Assembly (NCBI GenBank): GCA_903849645.1
Contig: CAINJJ010000019.1
Location: 1 to 33,417, forward strand
Reading direction: 5' to 3'
Length of the DNA stretch: 33,417 bases
From: an uncultured Acidobacteriaceae bacterium
GTDB lineage: Bacteria > Acidobacteriota > Terriglobia > Terriglobales > Acidobacteriaceae
The translations under genes were made by a program, and so were the position numbers. This document shows positions 8,187-16,176 of the stretch, piece after piece. The notes under the pieces are model-generated. The model ran no database searches. It was not told the DNA's origin and saw only the letters and a list, made by a program, of their open reading frames with translations. Position 1 is the stretch's first letter. Every line of letters begins with the position of its first letter.

Positions 8187-9053
8187 TTAGAAGATGGTTC
8201 CCGCCGTGCTCCCGTTCATCTCGTTCGAAAGCTCCCCATGGCACTGCCGGCAGAACTGCGCTGTCTGGTTGCTCCCGGTTGTGCCGCTGGCCGGGTTGTA
8301 CGGACCCCGCAGGAAGAACATCGTCGCGTAGGTGCCAGGCGGCAGCCCGGATGTCGAACCGGCAGTGATATTCACCACGTTCATTCGGTGCGGCTCATGG
8401 CAGGTTGTGCACACAATCACGGCGGAGTTGTTGTAGCTGCTCGGCTTTACAAACATGCCGTAGCTGCTCACAAAGCGGCTTGAGTTTGCTCCCCTCATGC
8501 TGACCACGCCATTGACCTGCGAACAGTCCCAATTCGCGCTCCCGCCGCATTTCACCTTCGCGCTCAACCCCACGGGGTGTTCGCTCAGGTAGCCCCCGGT
8601 GCTGCTCCCTGTATTCTCAATCAGGGTCGGGATCGAGTTGGCATTGCCATACGTCGCCGGCAAGGTCTCATACACCCTGTTCCTCATCATCGCCCTTGAC
8701 GCATAGTTGCCGTCATGGCAGCTCAGGCAGGTCAGCATCCCCGCCACGTCCGGAGTCGCCGCCGACATGCTTCTGGGCAGCACTTCCACAAACTTCCCGC
8801 CGCCCGTAATGATCGTCTTGCCATAGAGGCTGGAGACATCCTCGCCCCAAAGGGCGACACTGCCCGAGCCCGGGTCCGTGCTGCGCGCCACCCCGTTGCC
8901 CGAGGAGCCGCTGTGCGGCGCGTGGCATGCCGTGCAGCCGCGTCCATAGTTCAGGTGTGCGCCCAGCACATCCGTCGTTGGTGAGGTAATCTGGGCTCCT
9001 GCCAGGCCGGCGCCTCCCAGGACAATCAACGAGACAAACAGATACCGTTTCAT
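8187..9053 (-). CDS. Secreted tetraheme c-type cytochrome, paralog of 1115-1996
   Basis: The product has 288 residues; ATG 9053 has GGAGG nine bases upstream, whereas the longer frame (to 9083) has no ribosome site. A signal peptide ends near LAGAQ. The four motifs CTACH, CLSCH, CTTCH and CRQCH, the four other histidines and the C-x7-C pair all align with the first tetraheme protein. Long blocks are identical or nearly so, for example DVLGAHLNYGRGC, ALWGEDVSSL and NQTAQFCRQCHG; the intervening loops differ. The two are therefore recent paralogs in opposite orientation flanking the barrel operon. It sits directly downstream of the two-component genes on the same strand, with a 208-bp gap holding two dyads. 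Confidence 0.93.
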   Translation of the reverse strand: MKRYLFVSLIVLGGAGLAGAQITSPTTDVLGAHLNYGRGCTACHAPHSGSSGNGVARSTDPGSGSVALWGEDVSSLYGKTIITGGGKFVEVLPRSMSAATPDVAGMLTCLSCHDGNYASRAMMRNRVYETLPATYGNANSIPTLIENTGSSTGGYLSEHPVGLSAKVKCGGSANWDCSQVNGVVSMRGANSSRFVSSYGMFVKPSSYNNSAVIVCTTCHEPHRMNVVNITAGSTSGLPPGTYATMFFLRGPYNPASGTTGSNQTAQFCRQCHGELSNEMNGSTAGTIF

Positions 9054-9133
9054 CGCTTTGGGCCTCCGAACGCTTCCCTCCAAACATCGGCGGAGTCCCC
9101 AAAACCTGTAGAAAAGAGCCCGGCGGCGCCTTC

Positions 9134-9157
9134 AAATGGCGGCCGTAGTTGCCATTT
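9134..9157. promoter_or_regulatory. AAATGGC-N10-GCCATTT palindrome upstream of the second tetraheme gene
   Basis: Perfect 7-bp arms (9134-9140 and 9151-9157) lie about 80 bp before the start codon at 9053. A second dyad, GGGCGC-N6-GCGCCC, follows at about 9159-9176. The spacing suits a dimeric regulator. A very similar palindrome occurs at 26886-26912. Confidence 0.4.
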
Positions 9158-9261
9158 CGGGCGCACATGCGCGCCCTTTCCCTCAGCGAAATCCTTCCGC
9201 AAAAAAAGTTGGATTGCTGCTGAAATCCCTGCTTTGCCTGAATAGAGTTGCGCGCCCTGCC

Positions 9262-10698
9262 CTAGCCTTCATCCTCGCCATGCACCAGGCCAAATTTCTT
9301 CAGCTTGTAGCGCAAGGCGTCACGGCTTATATCCAGCAGCTTCGCGGCGTTCGTCTGGTTCCCGTTCGCCTGCGTCATGGCCAACTCGACCATTGTGTGC
9401 TCAACCTCTTCAAGCGAGGTTCCACCCACGGGAATATAGAGCCGCGGCAGAGTCCGTCCATTGGGCAGCGTCCGCCCACCGTCCGCAGGCGAAGTTCGCT
9501 CAAAAAGCGTCCGCCCGCCCGACTCGCCCACTGAAAAAGGCAGATACACCGAGCGCAACAGCGGCTCCTCTTCCAGAATCATGCCGCGTTCAATCGTGTT
9601 CCTCAACTCGCGCACATTGCCTGGCCAGTTGTGGTTCAGAATCAGGTTGCGCGTCTCGTCCGTTATGCCGCGGATCGACTTCTTGAACCGGCGGTTGTAG
9701 CGCGTGATGAAGAACTCGACCAGGGGAAGTATGTCTTCCTTGCGGTCGCGCAGTGGCGGAATGAAGATGGCGATGATGGCCAGCCGGTAGTAGAGATCCT
9801 GGCGGAACTGGCCTTCCCGCACCGCCTTTTCCAGGTCGCGATTGGATGCCGCAATCACGCGCACATCCACTTGCATATCGCGGATTCCCCCCACCCGCCG
9901 GATCACCTGGTCTTCCAATACCCGCAGCAGCTTGGCCTGTAACAACGGAGAAAGCTCGCCTATCTCATCCAGAAAAAGCGTCCCTCCGTCCGCAGCCTCG
10001 AAGAGGCCTTTCTTCATCTGCTTGGCGTCTGTAAATGCACCCCGCTCGTGCCCAAACAGCTCCGCTTCCATCAGCGCTTCCGGGATGGCCGAGCAGTTGA
10101 TCGCCACAAACTGCTTCTCGTGGCGCGTGCTTTCGTAGTGGATTGCCTTGGCAATCAGGTCCTTTCCGGTGCCACTCTCGCCCTGGATCAGGATCGTTGT
10201 CGCCTCGCAGGAGGCAACCTTCTTCACGAAGTTCATCAACTCCGTCATCTTCGGCGAGACGCTCACGACGCTGTCGTAGCCAACGCCCCGGCGCACATCG
10301 CCCCGCAGAGCCTGCACTTCGCTGCGCAGGCTCGTCGCTTCGAGCGCGTTCTTGATGACCACTTGCAGCTCGTCAAAGTCGATCGGCTTGCCGACAAAGT
10401 CATACGCCCCGAACTTCAGCGCAGCCTTCACATCGTCCAGTTGCGGGTCGGCCGTGATCATGATGACCGCCCGGGCATCGCCGTTCTTTTTGAGCTGATC
10501 CAGCACTTCAATGCCGGCAATGTCTGGCATCCGCACATCCAGCAGCACCAGGTCCGGCGACTCCCTCTGGGCCAGCTTCAGCGCCGGCTCGCCGGCATCG
10601 GCCTCAATGACCGCATAGCCCCACTCTTCACACTTCTGGCGGAGCGACCAGCGCACCAGGCGTTCGTCGTCCACGATCATGATCTTCTCGGCTGACAT
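9262..10698 (-). CDS. Sigma-54-dependent response regulator (NtrC/AtoC family)
   Basis: The product has 478 residues. The receiver domain (1-120) has D10/D11, phospho-acceptor D54, T82 and K104. The AAA+ domain has Walker A GESGTGKD (173-180), the sigma-54 contact loop GAFTDA (220-225) and Walker B LFLDEIG (241-247). A Fis-type helix-turn-helix ends the protein (about 448-472, NAAKLLDISRDALRYKL). All catalytic signatures are intact, so it should activate sigma-54 promoters when phosphorylated. Between AAA+ and HTH lies an unusual linker with three GRTL repeats (about 390-425). It follows the histidine kinase gene and precedes the tetraheme gene on the same strand, so the cytochromes are the obvious candidate targets. 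Confidence 0.94.
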   Translation of the reverse strand: MSAEKIMIVDDERLVRWSLRQKCEEWGYAVIEADAGEPALKLAQRESPDLVLLDVRMPDIAGIEVLDQLKKNGDARAVIMITADPQLDDVKAALKFGAYDFVGKPIDFDELQVVIKNALEATSLRSEVQALRGDVRRGVGYDSVVSVSPKMTELMNFVKKVASCEATTILIQGESGTGKDLIAKAIHYESTRHEKQFVAINCSAIPEALMEAELFGHERGAFTDAKQMKKGLFEAADGGTLFLDEIGELSPLLQAKLLRVLEDQVIRRVGGIRDMQVDVRVIAASNRDLEKAVREGQFRQDLYYRLAIIAIFIPPLRDRKEDILPLVEFFITRYNRRFKKSIRGITDETRNLILNHNWPGNVRELRNTIERGMILEEEPLLRSVYLPFSVGESGGRTLFERTSPADGGRTLPNGRTLPRLYIPVGGTSLEEVEHTMVELAMTQANGNQTNAAKLLDISRDALRYKLKKFGLVHGEDEG

Positions 10699-10784
10699 CG
10701 GGTTTTAATTTACCACGCAGGATAAGGGGCCTGCTTTCAGAGCAGTCTGGCAAATGGGCCACGCACCTGCCTCGACCTATCAAT

Positions 10785-10811
10785 GAGATATATCTCTCTG
10801 ATTTTATTATA
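10785..10811 (-). promoter_or_regulatory. Candidate promoter -10 and operator of the response regulator
   Basis: On the minus strand a TATAAT (10806-10811) is followed by the perfect palindrome GAGATATATCTC (10785-10796), about 90 bp before the regulator start at 10698. The -35 match is weak (TCTGCT at 17 bp). The palindrome would cover the transcription start, as expected for a repressor or autoregulatory site. The rest of the 339-bp gap between kinase and regulator shows no credible gene. Confidence 0.4.
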
Positions 10812-11037
10812 GATGCATAGTCCCCTTCAGCAGAGCGTGTCGTGATTTGTCGCTTGCTGGCGCATACGGCTGATTCTGATCTTGCAGCAGTCGAAAGGCC
10901 CTCTGGAGACGATGCGGCCCAGGCGCCTATCCCAGCCACCAAAGTCCGTTCGACTGACGGAGGACAACCGAGCTCAATCCTGAGCATCAAGCGACTGGGA
11001 GGCACAACCAGACTGCAGCCACGCTCTTCCCTGCCCG

Positions 11038-12114
11038 CTACGCCGATTCTTCCCCGCTCTCAAGGCCCGCCCCGCTGAAAGGAAGCAAAACCTCAAGGCT
11101 GGTCCCCTGCCCCACGACGCTCGTCACGCCGATCCGCCCGTGATGCTCATCCACAATCCGCCGCGCCAGCGAAAGCCCAAGACCCGTGCCGTTGCCCCTG
11201 GTGGTAAAGAAGGGGCGAAATATCTGAGACAGTTGCTGCTCGGGAATCCCGCGGCCGGTGTCGCTGACCGTCACCCTGGCGCAATCGCCCTCTGAACCGA
11301 TCTCTACCCGCACCGTTCCCGCCCCATCAATCGCCTGCACCGCATTGAGCAGCAGATTCAGCACCAGCTGGTGGATTTGATCGCTATCATGCTCCACCTC
11401 CGGAAGGTCCGCCGCCTGCTGCAGTTCAATCCTGATCGGTTGAGACAAAACCTGCTGCCGCGCCAGCATCACGGCGTGTTCTACGGTCGTGTTCAAATTG
11501 CTCCGCATCATCATTGGCGGATGCGGCCGGGCAGTCTCCAGCAGATCGGTCAGAATCCGGTTGATCTGGTTGATTTCCAGTCGAACGTCTTTCACCATTC
11601 CGTGCGCCGGACTGGTCACGGGCAGATCCCGCCCAATGATCTCGATGACTCCGGCAATCCCCGCCAGAGGGTTGCGAATCTCGTGGGCCAGACCTGTGGC
11701 AAGCTCCCCAAGCGTGGCCAGGTGCTCGGCTCGAGACATCTGTGTGCGATGCATGGTCTCAATCTCCTTGCGGCTGTCTCGCAACTGCTTCGTCATGTAA
11801 TTGAATTTGCGGCCAAGGGCTCCAATCTCATCGTTGCGCCCGGAGAAACTCACCGCGACATCCAGATTGCCTTCGCTGATCAACCCCACCTTTTCCTGCA
11901 GTTCGACCATGGGACGCTGAATGAAATAGGCCAGAACGCCGATCGAAACCCCGCAAATCACCACCGCTCCCGTCCCTGCGAGCAGCAGCACGGTGTGGCG
12001 TTCCGGGTCGCGGAGAGACACCGTTGCCAGAGTGAAGAGAAGCAAACCCGCCACCAGCACAAATACAACTGGAAGAAGCGCCTTGAGTTGCCAGTTGACA
12101 CGAACCCTCTCCAA
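11038..12114 (-). CDS. Sensor histidine kinase, HAMP-HisKA-HATPase
   Basis: The product has 358 residues from TTG 12114, which follows GGAGG by seven bases; an ATG at 12156 would add 14 residues without a ribosome site. Two membrane helices (about 10-32 and 41-64) are joined by a loop of only about 8 residues, so there is no real periplasmic sensor domain. A HAMP segment follows, then HisKA with the phospho-acceptor in LAHEIRNPL (H144), an N box (NLLLNAVQAI), G1 (DTGRGIP) and G2 (GTGLGLSLA). This is the NtrB/ZraS-like class that pairs with NtrC-type regulators, and the regulator is the next gene. Lack of an input domain suggests sensing of the membrane state or a partner protein. Confidence 0.92.
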   Translation of the reverse strand: MERVRVNWQLKALLPVVFVLVAGLLLFTLATVSLRDPERHTVLLLAGTGAVVICGVSIGVLAYFIQRPMVELQEKVGLISEGNLDVAVSFSGRNDEIGALGRKFNYMTKQLRDSRKEIETMHRTQMSRAEHLATLGELATGLAHEIRNPLAGIAGVIEIIGRDLPVTSPAHGMVKDVRLEINQINRILTDLLETARPHPPMMMRSNLNTTVEHAVMLARQQVLSQPIRIELQQAADLPEVEHDSDQIHQLVLNLLLNAVQAIDGAGTVRVEIGSEGDCARVTVSDTGRGIPEQQLSQIFRPFFTTRGNGTGLGLSLARRIVDEHHGRIGVTSVVGQGTSLEVLLPFSGAGLESGEESA

Positions 12115-13213
12115 ATTCAGTCCTCCGGCGATGCCTGAGCTGCACCGCGTGCCCAAGAGAATCGTCGACGAGAGAGCCAGGAACCACCCGGATCAGGAGT
12201 CGCGGTCTTGAACCAGCGATTGGCTCCCCGCGCTACCTCCCGCCCCAACCCTTCCCTTTCGATGTCCCTGCTTCTTCACAGAATCTGAAGGCTCTGCCAT
12301 TCCCCCAATGTCCAATGGCCCCGCCAAATCGACAGCCTGATGCTGGCCCAGCGTTCTTCGCAGGCTCTGAAGGTCTGCCTGGATTCGAATCCACGCCTGC
12401 GCGGCTTCAAGCAACTGCGCCCCATCTGCGCGAGTGACCCGTGACCCCGAAAAATGGAAAGAACACCTCCGGACAACCGGCGGCCCTGGACAGCCCAACT
12501 CGCCAACATCGCAAACTGCGTGGGTCGTACACCACGCCGCCGAACACGACCTCAGCGAACAACAGGGAACCATGATGACCAAAAAAGCTGATTTGCGATA
12601 CTGTCGCACGAAATGCCCAACTGACTCGTGATGCTCGACACGACGAAGCGGATTGCCAAGCGGAAGCCAACGGCCATCTCCCCCTGCCCTGACTGGATAA
12701 GCAAGCCGCGCTCCACAAGGGAAACCTGCCGTATCTTTAACAATAAGCTGATGTTACCGATAACTTGTTTCGCCTGTCTCTCTGCTGCTTTGGGCTAAAT
12801 GACGCACCAAATTGCGATTTACCCGCAATTTCACTCATTGCCGCCGCGGCCTGGAATTCCTAGGTAAACCGCCTCCAGCATCTGCCATTCCAGCCACCCC
12901 GACCCTGAAATTGCCACATGGCCTTGAGAGCCAACCCTCCGTTGTTGCATAGCTCCAGGCTCCGCTATTGGAACCTCAAGGCGACATGGACTATTCTGAA
13001 CACAGGATTCCAGGACCGTCTTGGGGCATTTGACTGAATGCGCTGCGGGAGAAAGCCCATTCTGAGCCCGACACGAGGGACACCTGTTCTTCCATCAGGT
13101 CAACTATGCTTGCCAACCTCTTTTCGCTCAATCGGTTACGTGCGCGTCGCACCTCGCAAACGGCTCTTCGCGATACGGCGACCTTCGTGCAACAGGCATC
13201 TTTCGGAGGCCGT
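12115..13213. other. Long gene-poor region upstream of the 16-heme cytochrome
   Basis: About 1.1 kb without a convincing gene. The longest minus-strand frame (12193-12609, 138 codons) has no ribosome site and no recognised domain, although its C-terminal part (LLEAAQAWIRIQADLQSLRR) looks helical and could be a remnant. The notable element is the 42-bp dyad repeat at 13021-13062. The plus-strand frame from 13106 is continuous with the cytochrome but gives an implausible N-terminus. Confidence 0.45.
13021..13062 (+). repeat. 42-bp dyad element, copy 2
   Basis: It begins TTGGGGCATTT and ends GGGAGAAAGCCCATTC; 32 of 42 bases match 845-886 without gaps. The outer inverted repeat is kept with one mismatch (GGGCATT with AAAGCCC), and an inner dyad GCATT-TGACTG-AATGC is also present. 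It lies 193 bp before the chosen start of the 16-heme gene. Confidence 0.5.
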
Positions 13214-14716
13214 ATGATACTGCTCCCTTCTCGCGTCTGGGTCCGTCACACGGCCGCCAACCGCATGGCCCGCAAGCAGGTCATCGGCGTCAGCATTTGC
13301 GCGGCAATCCTCGCTCTGTTCGCCTTCCCCGCCATTGCCGAGGTTCATCCGGTACCGCTGGACAAGAACACAGACACTGCCAAGTGCCTCGAGTGTCACA
13401 CCGATCAGGCCAAAGGCAAATTCGTCCATGGAGCCATGGCCAAGGGCTGCATGAGCTGTCACGAAATCCGGGTCAACAAGGACACTACTCGCGTCAAGCT
13501 CATTACCGCCACGCCCAACGCGCTCTGCGTCACCTGCCACGCCAACAAGAAGGCATCCGAAATCAAAGGCACCGTGCATCCGCCCGCCGTGCGCGACTGC
13601 CTCACCTGCCACGACCCCCACAAGAGCGAAAACAAGGACCTCCTTCTGAAGCCAACCTCCGGCGACGCGAAGGAAAACCTCTGCCTCAGTTGCCACCAGA
13701 CCGGGCTCAATGTGCCGGAAAAGGGCAGCCGTCACGCCGCGCTTGAAATGGGTTGCGATGCCTGCCACATCACTCACAAGACCGGCGCGGAGCTGACCCC
13801 CGAAAATCAGTTCCACCTCACCAAGTCCGCCCCGGCTCTCTGTGTCGACTGCCATGATCCCAAGGACGCCGAGCTGCAAAAGGCGCATCAGAACCAGCCC
13901 TTCGGCACCTCCAACTGCCTCCAGTGCCACGACCCGCATCAGTCCTCTTCCCCCAAGCTGATGCGCAAGTTCATGCATGAGCCTTTTGCTGAGAAGAGCT
14001 GTGAAACCTGCCACGCACCCGCCAAAGACGGCAAGATCGTCCTGACCCAGACTGACGTAAAGGCCCTCTGCGTCACCTGCCACGACGACAAGGCAAAGCT
14101 GATCGAGTCAGCCAAGTTCCCCCACGCGGGCGCCGCCGGGGAATGCACCGATTGCCACAGCCCCCACGCCGCCAGCCAGCCTGGGCTGCCCAAGACCGAC
14201 TCAGTCACCATCTGCCTCGGCTGCCATACAGACATCGATGAGTTGCGCAAGAAGCCGGCACATCATCAGCCCGCTTTTGTGCAGGGATGCTCCACCTGCC
14301 ACACCCCCCACGGCGGCGACAACGACCACCTGCTGCGCGCCACGGGCAATGCCCTCTGCCTTGAGTGCCACGGCCCCGATTCGGCGCCGCAGAAGCTGGA
14401 GTCAGAACACCTGCTCACCATCTTCAATGGCCAGGTCAAGCTTCCAGACGACTACTACAAGAAGAACAAGGTCGCGATCCTGCCCTTGCGCTTTGGCCTC
14501 GGACACCCGGTTGACTACCACCCCGTCTCCGATGTGTTGGACCCGGCTGATCAGAGCAAGGTGAAAACCCCGCTCAGTTGTCTCTCCTGCCATCAGCCCC
14601 ATGCCTCAGCCGAAGCGGACCTGCTGGTCAAGGATCAGGCCAACAACATGGCCTTCTGTGATAACTGCCACAAGAACAGGATCGATATGAATCAAACGAC
14701 GATCCCGGAAAAATAA
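13214..14716 (+). CDS. Hexadecaheme (16-heme) doubled-CXXCH cytochrome
   Basis: The product has 500 residues from ATG 13214, which has GGAGG four bases upstream (tight spacing); ATG 13265 (MARKQVIG) is the alternative and leaves a cleaner signal peptide but has no ribosome site. A hydrophobic segment (GVSICAAILALFAFPAIA) precedes the mature part. Sixteen CxxCH motifs follow at intervals of about 20-40 residues, many in the doubled form CxxCH..DPH. This matches the doubled-CXXCH family, which is periplasmic or surface-exposed. The C-terminal third has one longer heme-free stretch (about 70 residues around LPDDYYKKNKVAIL). It is followed after 12 bp by an NHL propeller gene, echoing the propeller/cytochrome pairing at 5073-8062. 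Confidence 0.92.
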   Translation: MILLPSRVWVRHTAANRMARKQVIGVSICAAILALFAFPAIAEVHPVPLDKNTDTAKCLECHTDQAKGKFVHGAMAKGCMSCHEIRVNKDTTRVKLITATPNALCVTCHANKKASEIKGTVHPPAVRDCLTCHDPHKSENKDLLLKPTSGDAKENLCLSCHQTGLNVPEKGSRHAALEMGCDACHITHKTGAELTPENQFHLTKSAPALCVDCHDPKDAELQKAHQNQPFGTSNCLQCHDPHQSSSPKLMRKFMHEPFAEKSCETCHAPAKDGKIVLTQTDVKALCVTCHDDKAKLIESAKFPHAGAAGECTDCHSPHAASQPGLPKTDSVTICLGCHTDIDELRKKPAHHQPAFVQGCSTCHTPHGGDNDHLLRATGNALCLECHGPDSAPQKLESEHLLTIFNGQVKLPDDYYKKNKVAILPLRFGLGHPVDYHPVSDVLDPADQSKVKTPLSCLSCHQPHASAEADLLVKDQANNMAFCDNCHKNRIDMNQTTIPEK

Positions 14717-14728
14717 ATGGAGATTCAG

Positions 14729-16021
14729 ATGTCCCGCTTCCTCTCAAATCCTTCGCGCACCGGCAAGCCGCTCGCGGCACTCCTTTTGTTCGTGTTGTGC
14801 CTGGCTCTGCCGTCGGTCGCCGGCGCGGACAAAAAAAAGAAGCCCGCAGCCGCCCCGGCGCCCGCGCCCGAGGTTGGCCCGCGCAAGTTCGGCTTTGACC
14901 CAACCAAGCTCGTCTGGCCCAGCCCGCCCAATCTCGCACGCATCCATTGGCTCGACTATTTCGCCGGGTCCAAGATCGACTACACTCCGCAGGCCTCCAG
15001 CAAACCCAAGCCGAGCTGGATGGACCGGCTCGCGGGTGGCGAGTCCCAGGCCGAAAAATTCAATCCCAAGACGTTTCCCTTTCAGCTCATCGGTCCATTC
15101 GGAATCGCCATTGACTCCAAGGGCCTCGTCTACGTTGCCGACCAGAAGGTTGGCGCCGTCTTCATCTTCAACACCGAGACGCACGATACCCAGCTCATCC
15201 GCAACGGCTACGAAACGCGCTTTGGCTGGATCAACGGCCTCGCCATCGATGATGACGACCGCCTCTTTGTCTCCGACGGCAAGCTGCGCCGCATCACCGT
15301 CTTCAACGCCAAGCACGAGCCGGAAGGCCAGATCACCGAGGGACTGGTCGACCCCGTCGGCATCGCTCTCGATACCACCAACCGGTTCCTCTATGTCGTG
15401 GACACGCAGCTGGACCAGGTCGTTGTCTACGATGCCGACACGCTCAAACTGCTGCGCCGCATCGGCACCGGCGGCAAGAACCACTTCCTCACCACGCCCG
15501 GCGACTTCGGCGCGCCCCAGGGTGTCGCTGTCGACAAGGACGGCAATGTCTACGTCACTGACACGCTCAACAATCGCGTTGAAATCTTTGACGCCGACGG
15601 CAACTTCATCAGCCTCTTCGGCAAGCACGGCGACGGACCCGGCTACTTTGCCCGCCCCAAGGGCATCGCGGTCGATGTCGACGGACATATCTGGGTGGCC
15701 GATGAAATGGAAGACCGCCTCCAGGTCTTCAATCGCGATGGCCAGTTGCTGACCTACGTCGGACTCGGACACGGGAACCTGCCTGGCCAGTTCAAGGCCC
15801 TGGTAGGCGTCGCCATCGACAAGCAGAATCGCGTCTTCACCACCGAACAATACCCCGGTCGCCTCCAGGTCTTCCGTTACACCACGGATGCCGAAGCAGC
15901 AGAAGAAAAGGCACGGCATGAAGAAGAACTGCAAAAGGCCGCAGAGAACCGGCAGAAGGCCGCAGCCGCGGCTGCGCCCGACTCGAAGGGCAGCGCGCCT
16001 GCTGCTCAACCCAAGCCCTGA
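14729..16021 (+). CDS. NHL-repeat beta-propeller, secreted, with charged C-terminal tail
   Basis: The product has 430 residues; ATG 14729 has GGAG (14719-14722) six bases upstream, better than the ATG at 14717. A signal peptide ends near SVAGA and is followed by a Lys/Ala/Pro-rich linker. Six NHL blades are seen from about residue 115 to 385 (for example GIAIDSKGLVYVADQ and GVAVDKDGNVYVTDT). The tail is a Glu/Ala/Lys-rich probable coiled coil (EEKARHEEELQKAAENRQKA) ending in a Pro/Ala segment. It forms a two-gene unit with the 16-heme cytochrome and probably docks it to another envelope part. Similarity to the propeller at 5073-6176 is in the repeat pattern rather than the full sequence. Confidence 0.88.
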   Translation: MSRFLSNPSRTGKPLAALLLFVLCLALPSVAGADKKKKPAAAPAPAPEVGPRKFGFDPTKLVWPSPPNLARIHWLDYFAGSKIDYTPQASSKPKPSWMDRLAGGESQAEKFNPKTFPFQLIGPFGIAIDSKGLVYVADQKVGAVFIFNTETHDTQLIRNGYETRFGWINGLAIDDDDRLFVSDGKLRRITVFNAKHEPEGQITEGLVDPVGIALDTTNRFLYVVDTQLDQVVVYDADTLKLLRRIGTGGKNHFLTTPGDFGAPQGVAVDKDGNVYVTDTLNNRVEIFDADGNFISLFGKHGDGPGYFARPKGIAVDVDGHIWVADEMEDRLQVFNRDGQLLTYVGLGHGNLPGQFKALVGVAIDKQNRVFTTEQYPGRLQVFRYTTDAEAAEEKARHEEELQKAAENRQKAAAAAAPDSKGSAPAAQPKP

Positions 16022-16155
16022 TCTCTGCGGGGCCTTTTCTTGACCATCTGGATCAAGCATCGCCGTGGCCTAAGTGGGCTGCGCTGGCGGAGCCCCGCGG
16101 TTCCGGCGCATGGTGGACCAGCACGACCTATGCGGCCAGGTGCTCCACTCGGTAA

Positions 16156-16173
16156 GGCTCTCTGCGGAGAGCC
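16156..16173. terminator. Hairpin in the convergent gap
   Basis: GGCTCTC-TGCG-GAGAGCC is a perfect 7-bp stem with a four-base loop between the propeller gene (plus) and the SMP-30 gene (minus). There is no T-run, so termination is only suggested by position. Confidence 0.4.
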
Positions 16174-16176
16174 GCG

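Noticed and set aside
10628..11005. 125-codon frame between kinase and response regulator
   Set aside because: It overlaps the regulator start and the promoter-like palindrome and shows no domain.
12193..12609. 138-codon frame upstream of the histidine kinase on the same strand
   Set aside because: No ribosome site, Cys-rich implausible N-terminus and no family; kept only as a note in the intergenic entry.
14744..16060. 438-codon minus-strand frame opposite the second NHL gene
   Set aside because: Repeat-like DVD/GVD patterns are the mirror of the NHL repeats; no start signal.
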